Assembly (NCBI RefSeq): GCF_001298445.1
Contig: NZ_CP012036.1
Coordinates: 6,511,525 to 6,575,524 of the forward strand
Origin: Nostoc piscinale CENA21
GTDB lineage: Bacteria > Cyanobacteriota > Cyanobacteriia > Cyanobacteriales > Nostocaceae
Direction of reading: 5' to 3'
DNA length: 64,000 nt
The first letter of the stretch is position 1, and each line of letters starts with the position of its first letter. Under the pieces are notes generated by a model that saw only the letters and a list, made by a program, of their open reading frames with translations, did not search any database and was not told where the DNA came from. Made by a program: the position numbers and the translations under genes. Of this stretch, positions 27,227 through 35,921 are shown one piece after another.

Positions 27227-28237
27227 TTAATCTAAGATTTTGGCAATAATTTTTTGTAAATTTTTGGGGCGATAGTCTTTGCGAACTTTCAAACGGTTGA
27301 TTGTGCTGTCGTGTAGTTCTTCAATGGCATCGCCGACATCTCGCAGTTTGATTCCTGCTAATTTAAAGAATCCAGGGTCATTCTTAAATTCGCATTTATA
27401 ATTAGGATTGATCCCTGTGGGAATGACGTTTGGATCAAATTCCAGTCCCAGTCCTAAATCACCAACGGAATCAATCATCCACTGCAAGGCTGCATCAGAT
27501 AAGCCGCTATGTTCTTCAGTTCCACCGCCAACGCAACCATGTTCACCAGGAAACCATTTTTGAATTACCCGTTGGTTTTCGGCTTCAGGATGGGGTTTCA
27601 TGGGGGTGACATCAAAGATTTCCCGGATTTCATCGATCGCCATTGCGTGCAGTGCATTTTGGATATCTTTGTTTAAGGTGGTGTCGTGGAATCTATAACG
27701 CTGATTTAGTTGGTCGTGGAATTTTTTGAAGGCGGCTAACCCAGGAATTCCCAACGCCCCAACGGTGTCAAAACAACCAATTAAAGTGATCGGAACGCGA
27801 TCGCCATATTTGTTCCGATAATCTACAGCTTCTTTATCTTTGGGCTTAATATTGCGTTTTCGATAAAGTTCGTAAGCTTCATGGGCTTTGGTGACATGTG
27901 GGCGGTCTAGCAAACCTGAACAATAAACCATTCCCGCTAGACTTCTGACTGTGTAAGCACCACGACTAAAACCAAATAAATAAATTTCATCACCAGGAAC
28001 ATAGTTAAGCACCAGAAACCGATAGCAATCTTCGATATTTCTATCAATTCCTAACCCCGTTGCTCCACCTAAAATCTTTTGATTTTCGGTACCAATTCCC
28101 TCATCATAAAATACAATTTGTGGAACTCCGTCATTTGCAGTTGATTTGACTGATTGAGCCAGTTTCACGACATTACTGGGGTAGGCATTCGTTAACTGTT
28201 GCCAAGTTCCATCACAACAAATTACAAGCCGTTTCAT
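27227..28237 (-). CDS. DUF2235 alpha/beta-hydrolase
   Basis: A 336-residue protein with the DUF2235 start 'MKRLVICCDGTWQQLTNAYP' and a nucleophile elbow 'LFGFSRGAYTVRSLAGM' (Ser near residue 95). DUF2235 proteins include phospholipase-like hydrolases, some used as type VI effectors; there is no type VI gene here. It lies 54 bases upstream of the dioxygenase gene on the same strand, so it probably starts the unit, and a lipase releasing fatty acids for the dioxygenase is an attractive inference. No signal peptide, so probably cytoplasmic. Confidence 0.85.
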   Translation of the reverse strand: MKRLVICCDGTWQQLTNAYPSNVVKLAQSVKSTANDGVPQIVFYDEGIGTENQKILGGATGLGIDRNIEDCYRFLVLNYVPGDEIYLFGFSRGAYTVRSLAGMVYCSGLLDRPHVTKAHEAYELYRKRNIKPKDKEAVDYRNKYGDRVPITLIGCFDTVGALGIPGLAAFKKFHDQLNQRYRFHDTTLNKDIQNALHAMAIDEIREIFDVTPMKPHPEAENQRVIQKWFPGEHGCVGGGTEEHSGLSDAALQWMIDSVGDLGLGLEFDPNVIPTGINPNYKCEFKNDPGFFKLAGIKLRDVGDAIEELHDSTINRLKVRKDYRPKNLQKIIAKILD

Positions 28238-28606
28238 TATTCTGTTTTCAGGTTATGAAGTTGTTTGAGTGCAGCAGAAAAATGTCAAACTTTAACTCAT
28301 AATTTATAAGTTAAACTCAGACTTTTTGGCTATGGAAATTATGTTCTGTTTAGGAACTAAAATTGCCATACGCCAGACTACAAACACTTTATTAATCCAG
28401 CAAGTATTTGTACAATAAATTTACTTTCTCCTTTTGGAATTGGACAGTTAAGACAGTTAAGACATTTAAGTCAAGTAAATTAGTTAGAAAAATTCATGAA
28501 TTACTTAGGGATGTTGATTGCAGGAATGAGAATTTAGGTTTCAACTTGCTCTATCGGGGGCGATCGCGTAAGAATAATAGTTAAGATGGCTTAATTTCTC
28601 TTAACA
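28238..28606. promoter_or_regulatory. Divergent promoter region with 9-base tandem repeat
   Basis: 369 bases separate the DUF2235 operon (minus) from the UbiH-type gene (plus). GACAGTTAA occurs twice in tandem at 28443-28460 and once more as GACATTTAA at 28461-28469, looking like an operator or activator site. No coding sequence. Confidence 0.45.
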
Positions 28607-29875
28607 ATGGCGCTAACGCAGTTTACTCAAACTATTTCCCCTCAGCAACCCGCAACAGACAAACGGGGATATGACTATGATTTGGTGATTGTCGGCGGTG
28701 GAATTGTTGGGTTAACCCTAGCCGCAGCTTTGAAAGATTCTGGCTTGAATATTTTGCTAATTGAGGCGAAGGTAACATCAGCATCTGTAGCCAAAGGCCA
28801 AGCTTATGCAGTGCATCTGTTATCAGCACTGATTTACCAAGGTATCGGCGTTTGGGACAAAATTGTACCCCACATTGCTAAATATCGTCATGTGCGGCTT
28901 TCTGATGCTGACTATCCTGATGTGGTGGAATTTGACGCAGCGGATATTGGTAGAAATTCGCCAGAGTTGGGTTACGTCGCTGAACACCAAGCTTTGTTAC
29001 AGCCATTGCAAGAATTTGTCCAGAAATGTCCGAATGTGAATTACCTTTGTCCGGCTGAGGTGGTGAATACACAGCATCAGCCGGATATAGTGGCAATCGA
29101 TATCAAGATTTCTGAGCAGATATACACAGTCCGCAGTAAATTATTGGTGGCGGCGGATGGATCGCGATCGCCCATTCGCCAAGCGGCGGGAATCAAAACT
29201 CATGGCTGGAAATATTGGCAGTCTTGTATAGTGGCTTTTGTCAAACCGGAAAAACCCCACAACGATACTGCTTACGAAAGATTTTGGCCGAGTGGCCCGT
29301 TTGCAATTTTACCTCTGCCGGGGAACCGTTGCCGCATTGTCTGGACAGCCCCCCATGAAGAAGCAAAGGCTTTGTGTGCTTTGGATGATGAGCAATTTTT
29401 GGCAGAACTTAGCCGCCGCTATGGTGATCACATGGGTAAATTGGAGTTACTCGGCGATCGCTTTGTCTTCCAAGTCCAACTAATGCAAAGCGATCGCTAC
29501 GTCCTCCCACGCTTGGCGTTAGTTGGCGATGCAGCCCACAACTGTCACCCCGTCGGCGGACAAGGCTTAAACCTGGGTATTCGAGATGCAGCCGCCCTCG
29601 CCCAAGTTATCCAAACAGCCCATAAAAAAGGCGAAGATATCGGTAAAATTCAAGTCCTCAAACGCTATGAACGCTGGCGGAAGCTGGAAAACCTGACAAT
29701 TTTAGGGTTCACCGATTTGTTAGATAGAATGTTTTCTAACCAAATCCTACCTTTGGTAGCAGTGCGGCGTTTGGGTTTATGGTTGATGCAGCGTGTCCCA
29801 GTGTTAAAGGTGTTTGCGCTGAAGTTGATGATTGGGTTAAAAGGGCGGAGTCCGCAATTAGCACAACGGTTTTAA
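28607..29875 (+). CDS. FAD-dependent hydroxylase, UbiH/COQ6 family
   Basis: A 422-residue flavoprotein monooxygenase. The FAD dinucleotide motif 'DLVIVGGGIVGLTLAAAL' is at residues 25-42, the 'DG' motif 'LLVAADGSRSPIRQAAG' in the middle, and 'LPRLALVGDAAHNCHPVGGQ' is the second FAD motif. The family hydroxylates aromatic rings in ubiquinone synthesis; cyanobacteria make plastoquinone, and the role of this homologue is not clear to me. The long N-terminal lead 'MALTQFTQTISPQQPATDK' is not conserved domain. Monocistronic by appearance. Confidence 0.88.
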   Translation: MALTQFTQTISPQQPATDKRGYDYDLVIVGGGIVGLTLAAALKDSGLNILLIEAKVTSASVAKGQAYAVHLLSALIYQGIGVWDKIVPHIAKYRHVRLSDADYPDVVEFDAADIGRNSPELGYVAEHQALLQPLQEFVQKCPNVNYLCPAEVVNTQHQPDIVAIDIKISEQIYTVRSKLLVAADGSRSPIRQAAGIKTHGWKYWQSCIVAFVKPEKPHNDTAYERFWPSGPFAILPLPGNRCRIVWTAPHEEAKALCALDDEQFLAELSRRYGDHMGKLELLGDRFVFQVQLMQSDRYVLPRLALVGDAAHNCHPVGGQGLNLGIRDAAALAQVIQTAHKKGEDIGKIQVLKRYERWRKLENLTILGFTDLLDRMFSNQILPLVAVRRLGLWLMQRVPVLKVFALKLMIGLKGRSPQLAQRF

Positions 29876-29955
29876 CAATCCAGTCCATAACTTGATTTTG
29901 GGAAGGCGATCGCGCTGGGAATAATAGCTGAAATATTCATTAGCCAACAGCGCAA

Positions 29956-30414
29956 ATGACCCAAAATCAAAATCCCAAGCCAAAGCCTCTCACCAACTCC
30001 AATTCCCCCTCATCGCTTGCGGGGAGGGGGTTAGGGGGTGGGGTTCCGGGTCAAGCGTGGCAAACCACGCCTCAACTTTGGGAAAAACTCAAACCCTTGG
30101 CGCGACAAATGCGGTGTGAACCAACTCCAGCAGAAAAGCGACTTTGGGAGAAGTTGAGACACAAGCAACTTTTAGGATTCAAGTTCCGCCGCCAGCAAAC
30201 GATTGACCGTTTTATCGTCGATTTTTACTGTAGTGAAGCGCGGTTAGTGGTGGAAGTGGATGGCGAAATTCACGATTACACCCAAGTAGAAGATACGATA
30301 CGTCAAGAGTTTTTGGAGAGTTTAGGGTTACAGGTTGTGCGATTTAGAAATGAGGATGTGATGGAGAGGATAGAGGGGGTGTTAGAGGATATTGCTGCTT
30401 GTTTGCAGAGATGA
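29956..30414 (+). CDS. DUF559 nuclease-like protein
   Basis: A 152-residue protein. Residues about 45-150 are a DUF559 domain of the restriction-endonuclease/Vsr-like fold: 'FRRQQTIDRFIVDFYC' and 'LVVEVDGEIHDYTQVEDTIR' contain the expected Asp, Glu-x-Asp and His residues. The first 40 residues are encoded in part by a GC-rich inverted repeat (30005-30043), so the natural domain start is later. The matching arm begins at the stop codon (30415-30453). This suggests a mobile or once-mobile cassette. Biological role of DUF559 proteins is unknown. Confidence 0.8.
   Translation: MTQNQNPKPKPLTNSNSPSSLAGRGLGGGVPGQAWQTTPQLWEKLKPLARQMRCEPTPAEKRLWEKLRHKQLLGFKFRRQQTIDRFIVDFYCSEARLVVEVDGEIHDYTQVEDTIRQEFLESLGLQVVRFRNEDVMERIEGVLEDIAACLQR
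30005..30043. repeat. Inverted repeat, left arm around DUF559 gene
   Basis: GC-rich 39-base arm (contains GCGGGGAGGGGGTTAGGGGG), nearly identical to the reverse complement of 30415-30453: two substitutions and one indel by eye. Confidence 0.8.
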
Positions 30415-30453
30415 ACCCCACCCCCAACCCCCTCCCCGCAGGCGAGGAGGGGG
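30415..30453. repeat. Inverted repeat, right arm around DUF559 gene
   Basis: Starts at the stop codon of the DUF559 gene and mirrors 30005-30043. The remaining spacer to the marR gene (to 30793) holds an imperfect CATAACGATG inverted repeat near 30630-30665 and the marR promoter region, but no gene. Confidence 0.8.
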
Positions 30454-30759
30454 CTAATTATTATGTGGTTTTTGATGGTGTGTGCGATCGCTTTTGGTGA
30501 AGAAGTGCGAACACCTAATAATACATTAAGAGGAAATAAAATATCACAGTCAAGTATTAAAGCAATCACCAAAAATAAAGTATTCAAAGACTGTTAGATT
30601 GTGTTGACGCACTCATCTTCTTTATTTAATGTCATCGTTATGCTTTGAACTCTGAGCATAACGATGTCAATATGTCATATTTTGTTGTGCGATCGCACCT
30701 CTTCTACCAATTTCTTGCTAAATCTATCACCCGCTTGCCAAGATGAAGAATTATAGTTA

Positions 30760-30786
30760 TACTAAATATTACGTACGCTAAGTATT
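30760..30786. promoter_or_regulatory. Candidate MarR operator upstream of marR
   Basis: An imperfect palindrome centred on GTAC (AATATTAC-GTAC-GCTAAGTATT), 8-30 bases before the marR start. ACGTACGCTAAGTA at 30771-30784 agrees at 11 of 14 positions with ACGTATTCTAACTA upstream of emrA. Confidence 0.5.
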
Positions 30787-30793
30787 TTATATA

Positions 30794-31261
30794 ATGGTTG
30801 CTCAATCTAATAACTCTACTACTTGTGAGTCTTGGCAGCAAGTTTTAGCCCCTTACAATTTGGGTTATCGAATCAAACTACTTTCACAACTGCTGACCCG
30901 CAAGTTTACTGACAAACTAGAACCTTTTGGGCTGACACCATTTCATTGGTTGGTGTTGTGTTGTTTGTGGCAAGAAGATGGTTTACCCACATCCAGTATT
31001 GGTGAGAAGTTGCAACAGGTGGGTGGGACTTTAACAGGCGTACTAGACCGGATGGAAGAACGGGGCTTAGTCCGTCGAGAACGAGATGTACATGATCGTC
31101 GGATTTGGCGTATCTGGTTGACGGATGCAGGTAAGGAACTAGAACAAGTTTTACCACCACTAGCCGCAGAACTACGTGAAGAAGCTATGCGTGGTATTTC
31201 CCCAGATGACCGCGAATTCTTTTCTCAACTGCTAAATAAAGCAATTGCTAACCTATCTTAA
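30794..31261 (+). CDS. MarR family transcriptional regulator
   Basis: A 155-residue winged-helix repressor. The helix-turn-helix and wing 'SSIGEKLQQVGGTLTGVLDR' and 'MEERGLVRRERDVHDRRIWR' are typical of MarR. It heads the efflux locus emrA-MFS-emrB on the same strand, and sites that look alike precede both marR and emrA. It is probably an autoregulated repressor released by a small lipophilic ligand, as in the EmrR/MarR paradigm; that part is inference. Confidence 0.92.
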   Translation: MVAQSNNSTTCESWQQVLAPYNLGYRIKLLSQLLTRKFTDKLEPFGLTPFHWLVLCCLWQEDGLPTSSIGEKLQQVGGTLTGVLDRMEERGLVRRERDVHDRRIWRIWLTDAGKELEQVLPPLAAELREEAMRGISPDDREFFSQLLNKAIANLS

Positions 31262-31355
31262 GGCTGGATGACAATCGCCCATTCGGGTGAGGCAATGTAT
31301 AAATTTATTTGAGAGAATATTTAGCATCCTAAATAAAAGAATAAAAGCTAGTTGT

Positions 31356-31385
31356 AACTGAATAGTACGTATTCTAACTAAAAGA
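31356..31385. promoter_or_regulatory. Candidate MarR operator upstream of emrA
   Basis: GAATAGTACGTATTC is an imperfect palindrome centred on GTAC. It lies about 40 bases before the emrA start and resembles the site before marR. Confidence 0.5.
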
Positions 31386-31418
31386 CTATCAACATATTCA
31401 GCAAGGAAGAGAAGAACT

Positions 31419-32885
31419 ATGACAGCAACCACTTTAAACGGACGCAACAAAGAGAAAACATCTGTTGATGAAACAGAAATAATTACCGATACCGAGACTT
31501 TAGACGCTGCGATCGCCACACCAGAAGCACCGGAAACGGATGTCCACCCACAGCCAGAGGCAGAGAAAAAAGAAAAACCCCGTAGTAAAAAGCGATTGCC
31601 TTTAATTCTGGCAGGGTTGGGTGTAGGTGCGATCACCGCAGGTACATTTGGTTATAACTACTGGCAGTATGCTTCCTCTCACGAAGAAACAGACAACGCC
31701 ACTGTTAGCGGACACGTTCACCAAGTTAGCAGCAAAATTCCTGGAACCGTTGCCCAAGTTTTAGTGAACGATAACCAAGAAGTGCAACCGGGACAGTTAT
31801 TAGTTAAACTTGACCCCCGCGACTATCAAAGTAAAGTGCAGCAAGCCGCCGCAGCTTTAGCCAACGCCCGCAGTCAAGCCGAAGCCGCCGCCGCCAATAT
31901 TGCCTTAACTGCGGAAACCACCAATGCCAAGACAACCCAAGCCCAAGGTGATGTGAGTGGTGCTTTATCTGCCATTTCCACAGCCCAAGCAGCAGTAAAA
32001 GAAGCCCAAGCCGGGATTCCCGCTGCCCAAGCCGATGTGGAATTAGCCCAAGCCGGGATTCCCGCCGCCCAAGCTCAGGTAGCCCAAGCCAACGCCAACT
32101 TGCAAAAAGCGGAAACAGATTACAACCGTTACAACAGCTTATATAAAGAAGGTGCGATCGCTCGTCAACAGTTGGATGCAGCCAAAGCCGCCTATGATGT
32201 GGCTTTAGCGCAGAAAAATGCCGCTGTCCAAGGAGTTGAACAAGCCCAAGCCAGATTAGCCTCCGCCAAAGTTGGGGTAGCTCAAGCCCAGTCTCGACTC
32301 GCCCAAGCCCAAGAAGGTGTCACCAGCGCCCAAGCAAAACTAGCAGCATCGAGAGGCGGATTGCAACAAGCGACAGCTGGAACTCAAGATACTAGCGTCA
32401 AACGTAGCCAGTACGAAGCTGCCAAAGCTGCGATCGCCCAGGCTGAAGCATCATTAAAAGATGCCCAATTGCAGTTATCCTACACCAACATTACTGCCCC
32501 TAGTGCCGGACGAGTTGGTAAAAAAACAGTGGAAGTTGGCAATAGAATCCAAGCCGGATCACCATTAATGGCAATTGTCGATAACGAAAACTGGGTAGTA
32601 GCCAACTTTAAAGAAACCCAATTAGAAAGAATGCGCCCAGGACAACCAGTAGAAGTCAAACTTGATGCGTTTCCTCACCACACCTTTAGCGGCAAAGTTG
32701 ACAGCATTTCCCCTGCTTCTGGCGCTCAATTTGCCTTATTACCACCAGACAACGCTACAGGTAACTTTACCAAAGTAGTGCAACGTATTCCTGTGAAGAT
32801 AGTTTTAGACCAAAAGAGTATCCAAGGTTACGACTCACGGATTACACCAGGGATGTCTGCGGAAGTTAGTGTTGAAGTTAAATGA
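31419..32885 (+). CDS. emrA: HlyD/EmrA family membrane fusion protein
   Basis: A 488-residue periplasmic adaptor. There is an acidic-then-basic cytoplasmic N-terminus, one membrane helix at about 63-83 ('LPLILAGLGVGAITAGTFGY'), and a biotinyl-lipoyl-like half ('ATVSGHVHQVSSKIPGTVAQ'). A long Ala/Gln coiled-coil hairpin (about 130-340) contains a repeated 'QAGIPAAQA' unit encoded by a DNA direct repeat near 32006-32070. A barrel domain follows ('VGNRIQAGSPLMAIVDNENW'). A purine-rich site precedes ATG 31419. It links an inner-membrane pump (the emrB-type protein downstream) to an outer-membrane channel for drug or metabolite export. Confidence 0.92.
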   Translation: MTATTLNGRNKEKTSVDETEIITDTETLDAAIATPEAPETDVHPQPEAEKKEKPRSKKRLPLILAGLGVGAITAGTFGYNYWQYASSHEETDNATVSGHVHQVSSKIPGTVAQVLVNDNQEVQPGQLLVKLDPRDYQSKVQQAAAALANARSQAEAAAANIALTAETTNAKTTQAQGDVSGALSAISTAQAAVKEAQAGIPAAQADVELAQAGIPAAQAQVAQANANLQKAETDYNRYNSLYKEGAIARQQLDAAKAAYDVALAQKNAAVQGVEQAQARLASAKVGVAQAQSRLAQAQEGVTSAQAKLAASRGGLQQATAGTQDTSVKRSQYEAAKAAIAQAEASLKDAQLQLSYTNITAPSAGRVGKKTVEVGNRIQAGSPLMAIVDNENWVVANFKETQLERMRPGQPVEVKLDAFPHHTFSGKVDSISPASGAQFALLPPDNATGNFTKVVQRIPVKIVLDQKSIQGYDSRITPGMSAEVSVEVK

Positions 32886-32931
32886 ATCAAAAGTCAATTG
32901 ACTAAGGCTATTGACAAATAACCAATGACAA

Positions 32932-34194
32932 ATGACCAAATTTAAACAGTTGCAACTACCTGCCTTCAGGTCAAAAAACTATCGTTTGTTTTTTGCTGGA
33001 CAAGGAATTTCTCTAATTGGGACATGGATGACTCAACTGGCTACCGTTTGGCTAGTGTATGACTTAACCAACTCACCATTAATGCTAGGAGTGGTTGGAT
33101 TTGCTAGTCAAATTCCCAGTTTTTTTCTCGCTCCCTTTGGTGGCGTGTTTGTAGATCGCTTTTCGCGGTATCGTACTTTAATTGGTACGCAAATTATGGC
33201 AATGATCCAGTCTTTAGCGTTAGCTGGGCTAACACTAACAGGCGTGATTCAAGTTTGGCATATCATTGCTTTGAGTTTATTACAAGGATTTATTAACGCT
33301 TTAGATGCGCCAGCCAGACAAGCATTTGTACCCGAATTAGTAGAACGCAGAGAAGATTTAGCCAATGCGATCGCCATCAACTCAACTATGATTAATGGAG
33401 CGCGACTCATTGGCCCCGCAGTAGGAGGATTATTAATTGCCAGAGTTGGTGTTGCTTACTGTTTTTTAATCGATGGTTTGAGTTACATTGCTGTCATTGC
33501 AGGCTTAATAGCGATGACAGTTAAGCCTTGGAAAATTCCGGTTATTCAAGGTAATCCTATACAAAGAGTAAAAGAAGGATTTATTTATGCCTTCAGCTTT
33601 CCTCCGATTCGAGCAATTTTATTACTATCAGCTTTAGTTAGTTTAATGGGGTTACAGAATACAATTCTGGTGCCAGTTTTTGCAGAAACAATCTTAAAAG
33701 GTGGTGCTGAAACTTTAGGCTTTTTAATGGCAGCATCAGGCGTGGGAGCATTATCAGGGGGAATATATCTAGCTACGCGAAAAACTATTTTAGGAATTGG
33801 GAAATTAATTGCGATCGCACCAGCAATCTTAGGATGTGGTTTAATTGCCTTTGCTATTTCTCGATTTTTACCACTGTCTTTATTCACAATGCTTTTTGTA
33901 GGTTTAGGAACAATTTTACAGATTGCTGCAAGCAATACATTTTTGCAAACCATCGTTGAAGAAGATAAACGTGGCAGATTGATGAGTCTATATACAATGT
34001 CATTTTTAGGCATGATACCTATCGGTAATTTAATTGGCGGTGGAATTGCAGATATAATTGGCGCTCCTAATACATTAATTATTGATGGTATAGCTTGTAT
34101 TATTGGGTCAATATTTTTTAGTAGACAACTTCCCGCTTTACGACAAATGGTAATACCGATTTATGAACAGAAAGGTATTTTAGCTAGGAAGTAG
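32932..34194 (+). CDS. MFS transporter (EntS-like)
   Basis: A 420-residue major facilitator with about 12 helices. 'FRSKNYRLFFAGQGISLIGT', 'GGVFVDRFSRYRTLI' (the loop 2-3 motif) and 'GALSGGIYLATRK' fit the enterobactin-exporter-like or macrolide-efflux-like branch. It lies 46 bases after emrA and 152 before emrB, same strand, so likely co-transcribed. Having a second, different MFS pump between the EmrA adaptor and the EmrB pump is slightly unusual. The substrate is unknown. Confidence 0.88.
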   Translation: MTKFKQLQLPAFRSKNYRLFFAGQGISLIGTWMTQLATVWLVYDLTNSPLMLGVVGFASQIPSFFLAPFGGVFVDRFSRYRTLIGTQIMAMIQSLALAGLTLTGVIQVWHIIALSLLQGFINALDAPARQAFVPELVERREDLANAIAINSTMINGARLIGPAVGGLLIARVGVAYCFLIDGLSYIAVIAGLIAMTVKPWKIPVIQGNPIQRVKEGFIYAFSFPPIRAILLLSALVSLMGLQNTILVPVFAETILKGGAETLGFLMAASGVGALSGGIYLATRKTILGIGKLIAIAPAILGCGLIAFAISRFLPLSLFTMLFVGLGTILQIAASNTFLQTIVEEDKRGRLMSLYTMSFLGMIPIGNLIGGGIADIIGAPNTLIIDGIACIIGSIFFSRQLPALRQMVIPIYEQKGILARK

Positions 34195-34346
34195 ATTGGG
34201 GTTGAATTTGATGATTTATTTCACGCCCAGACGCAGAGAGATTTAAGAGAAAATCGGTAGATAGAAACTCTGTCATCTCTAAACTCCTATCAATGGTACA
34301 TTTTTAATATTCTCCCAATCTTCGCCCCTCAAAATGGAGCATTACT

Positions 34347-35915
34347 ATGGCTAATGTTTCGGCTGTAGCACCAGAACCTATACCTCTAAGAACATGGATT
34401 GGTGTATTAGCCAGTATGCTTGGTGCCTTTATGGCAGTTTTAGATATCCAAATAACTAACGCTTCATTACAAGAAATTCAAGCATCTTTAGGTGCAACTT
34501 TAGAAGAAGGTTCTTGGATTTCTACCGCTTATCTTGTGGCAGAAATCGTGGTCATTCCCTTAACCGGATGGCTATCACGGGTTTTTTCACTCAGACTTTA
34601 TTTATTAGTTAATACCGTATTATTTATATTTTTTTCTATTTGTTGTGCTTGGGCATGGGATTTAAATTCCATGATAGTTTTTCGGGCTTTTCAAGGCTTT
34701 ACAGGAGGAGTTTTAATTCCTTCAGCTTTGACAGTTGTGTTAACAACTTTGCCACCAGCAAAACAATCAATAGGACTTGCAGCTTTTGCCATTACAGCAG
34801 TTTTTGCACCATCAATTGGCCCGACTTTAGGCGGTTGGTTAACAGAAAATTATAGTTGGGAATATAGTTTTTATATTAATGTGTTTCCTGGTGCATTAAT
34901 GTTGGCTGGTGTTTGGTATGGAATTAAACAAGTTCCGCCTCAAATTCAGTTATTAAAACAAGGCGATTGGTGGGGAATTATTTCAATGGCTATTGGCTTA
35001 GGTTCCCTACAAGTTGTGTTAGAAGAAGGTAGCCGGAAAGATTGGTTTGGTTCGCCATTAATTGTACGCTTGAGTATTATTGCCGCAATTTTTCTGACTT
35101 TATTTTTCTTTATTGAATTAACTCGTAAGCAACCATTCATTAATTTACGGTTATTACGTTATCGTAACTTTGGGTTAGCCAGTGTTGTGAATGTATCCCT
35201 GGGGATAGGATTATATGGTTCGATTTATATTTTGCCTTTGTACCTCGCGCAAATTCAACAATATAATGCACTACAAATTGGCGAAGTACTAATTTGGGCG
35301 GGAATTCCACAGTTATTTATTATTCCTTTTATTCCAAAAGTTATGCAACGCATTGATGTGCGGTTTATGGTGGCGTTAGGAGTAACTTTGTTTGCCATCA
35401 GTGCATTTATGAATGCGGGATTAACCAATCAAACAGGGTTAGATCAATTGCGGTGGTCACAACTGGTAAGGGCGATGGGACAACCATTAATTATGGTTCC
35501 GCTAACCTCTATTGCAACTGCTGGTTTGAATCCTAAAGATGCAGGTTCAGCCAGTGGTTTATTTAATATGATGCGGAATATGGGTGGTTCTCTCGGAATT
35601 GCTGTGTTAGCAACTTTATTAACTAATAGAGAGCAATTTCACTCGAATAGATTAGGCGATGCTGTATCTTTATATAACCCAGAAACCCAACAGCGAATTG
35701 ACCAAATGACACAATATTTTATCAGTCGCGGTGCAGATTTGGCTACAGCGCAAAATCAGGCGATCGCATCTATTTCAAATGTTGTCCGCCGCGAAGCATT
35801 TGTTATGGCTTTTAATGATTGTTTTTACTTTATTGGTCTAGCGTTATTACTTAGTGGGATTGCGATTTTATTCATTAAAAAAGTCAAAGCAACTGGTGGT
35901 GCAGTTGCCCATTAG
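34347..35915 (+). CDS. emrB: DHA2 family drug efflux MFS transporter (EmrB-type)
   Basis: A 522-residue pump with about 14 membrane helices, the DHA2 hallmark. 'GAFMAVLDIQITNASLQEIQ' in helix 1 and 'STAYLVAEIVVIPLTGWLSR' carry the EmrB signature Asp. GGAG lies 8-10 bases before ATG 34347. It partners with the EmrA-type adaptor encoded upstream under the same MarR-type regulator. Substrate unknown: lipophilic drugs in E. coli, possibly secondary metabolites here. Confidence 0.92.
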   Translation: MANVSAVAPEPIPLRTWIGVLASMLGAFMAVLDIQITNASLQEIQASLGATLEEGSWISTAYLVAEIVVIPLTGWLSRVFSLRLYLLVNTVLFIFFSICCAWAWDLNSMIVFRAFQGFTGGVLIPSALTVVLTTLPPAKQSIGLAAFAITAVFAPSIGPTLGGWLTENYSWEYSFYINVFPGALMLAGVWYGIKQVPPQIQLLKQGDWWGIISMAIGLGSLQVVLEEGSRKDWFGSPLIVRLSIIAAIFLTLFFFIELTRKQPFINLRLLRYRNFGLASVVNVSLGIGLYGSIYILPLYLAQIQQYNALQIGEVLIWAGIPQLFIIPFIPKVMQRIDVRFMVALGVTLFAISAFMNAGLTNQTGLDQLRWSQLVRAMGQPLIMVPLTSIATAGLNPKDAGSASGLFNMMRNMGGSLGIAVLATLLTNREQFHSNRLGDAVSLYNPETQQRIDQMTQYFISRGADLATAQNQAIASISNVVRREAFVMAFNDCFYFIGLALLLSGIAILFIKKVKATGGAVAH

Positions 35916-35921
35916 AATTAA

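Noticed and set aside
27227..28237. DUF2235 gene as a type VI secretion effector
   Set aside because: No type VI structural or immunity gene is nearby; the operon partners are oxylipin-type haem proteins.
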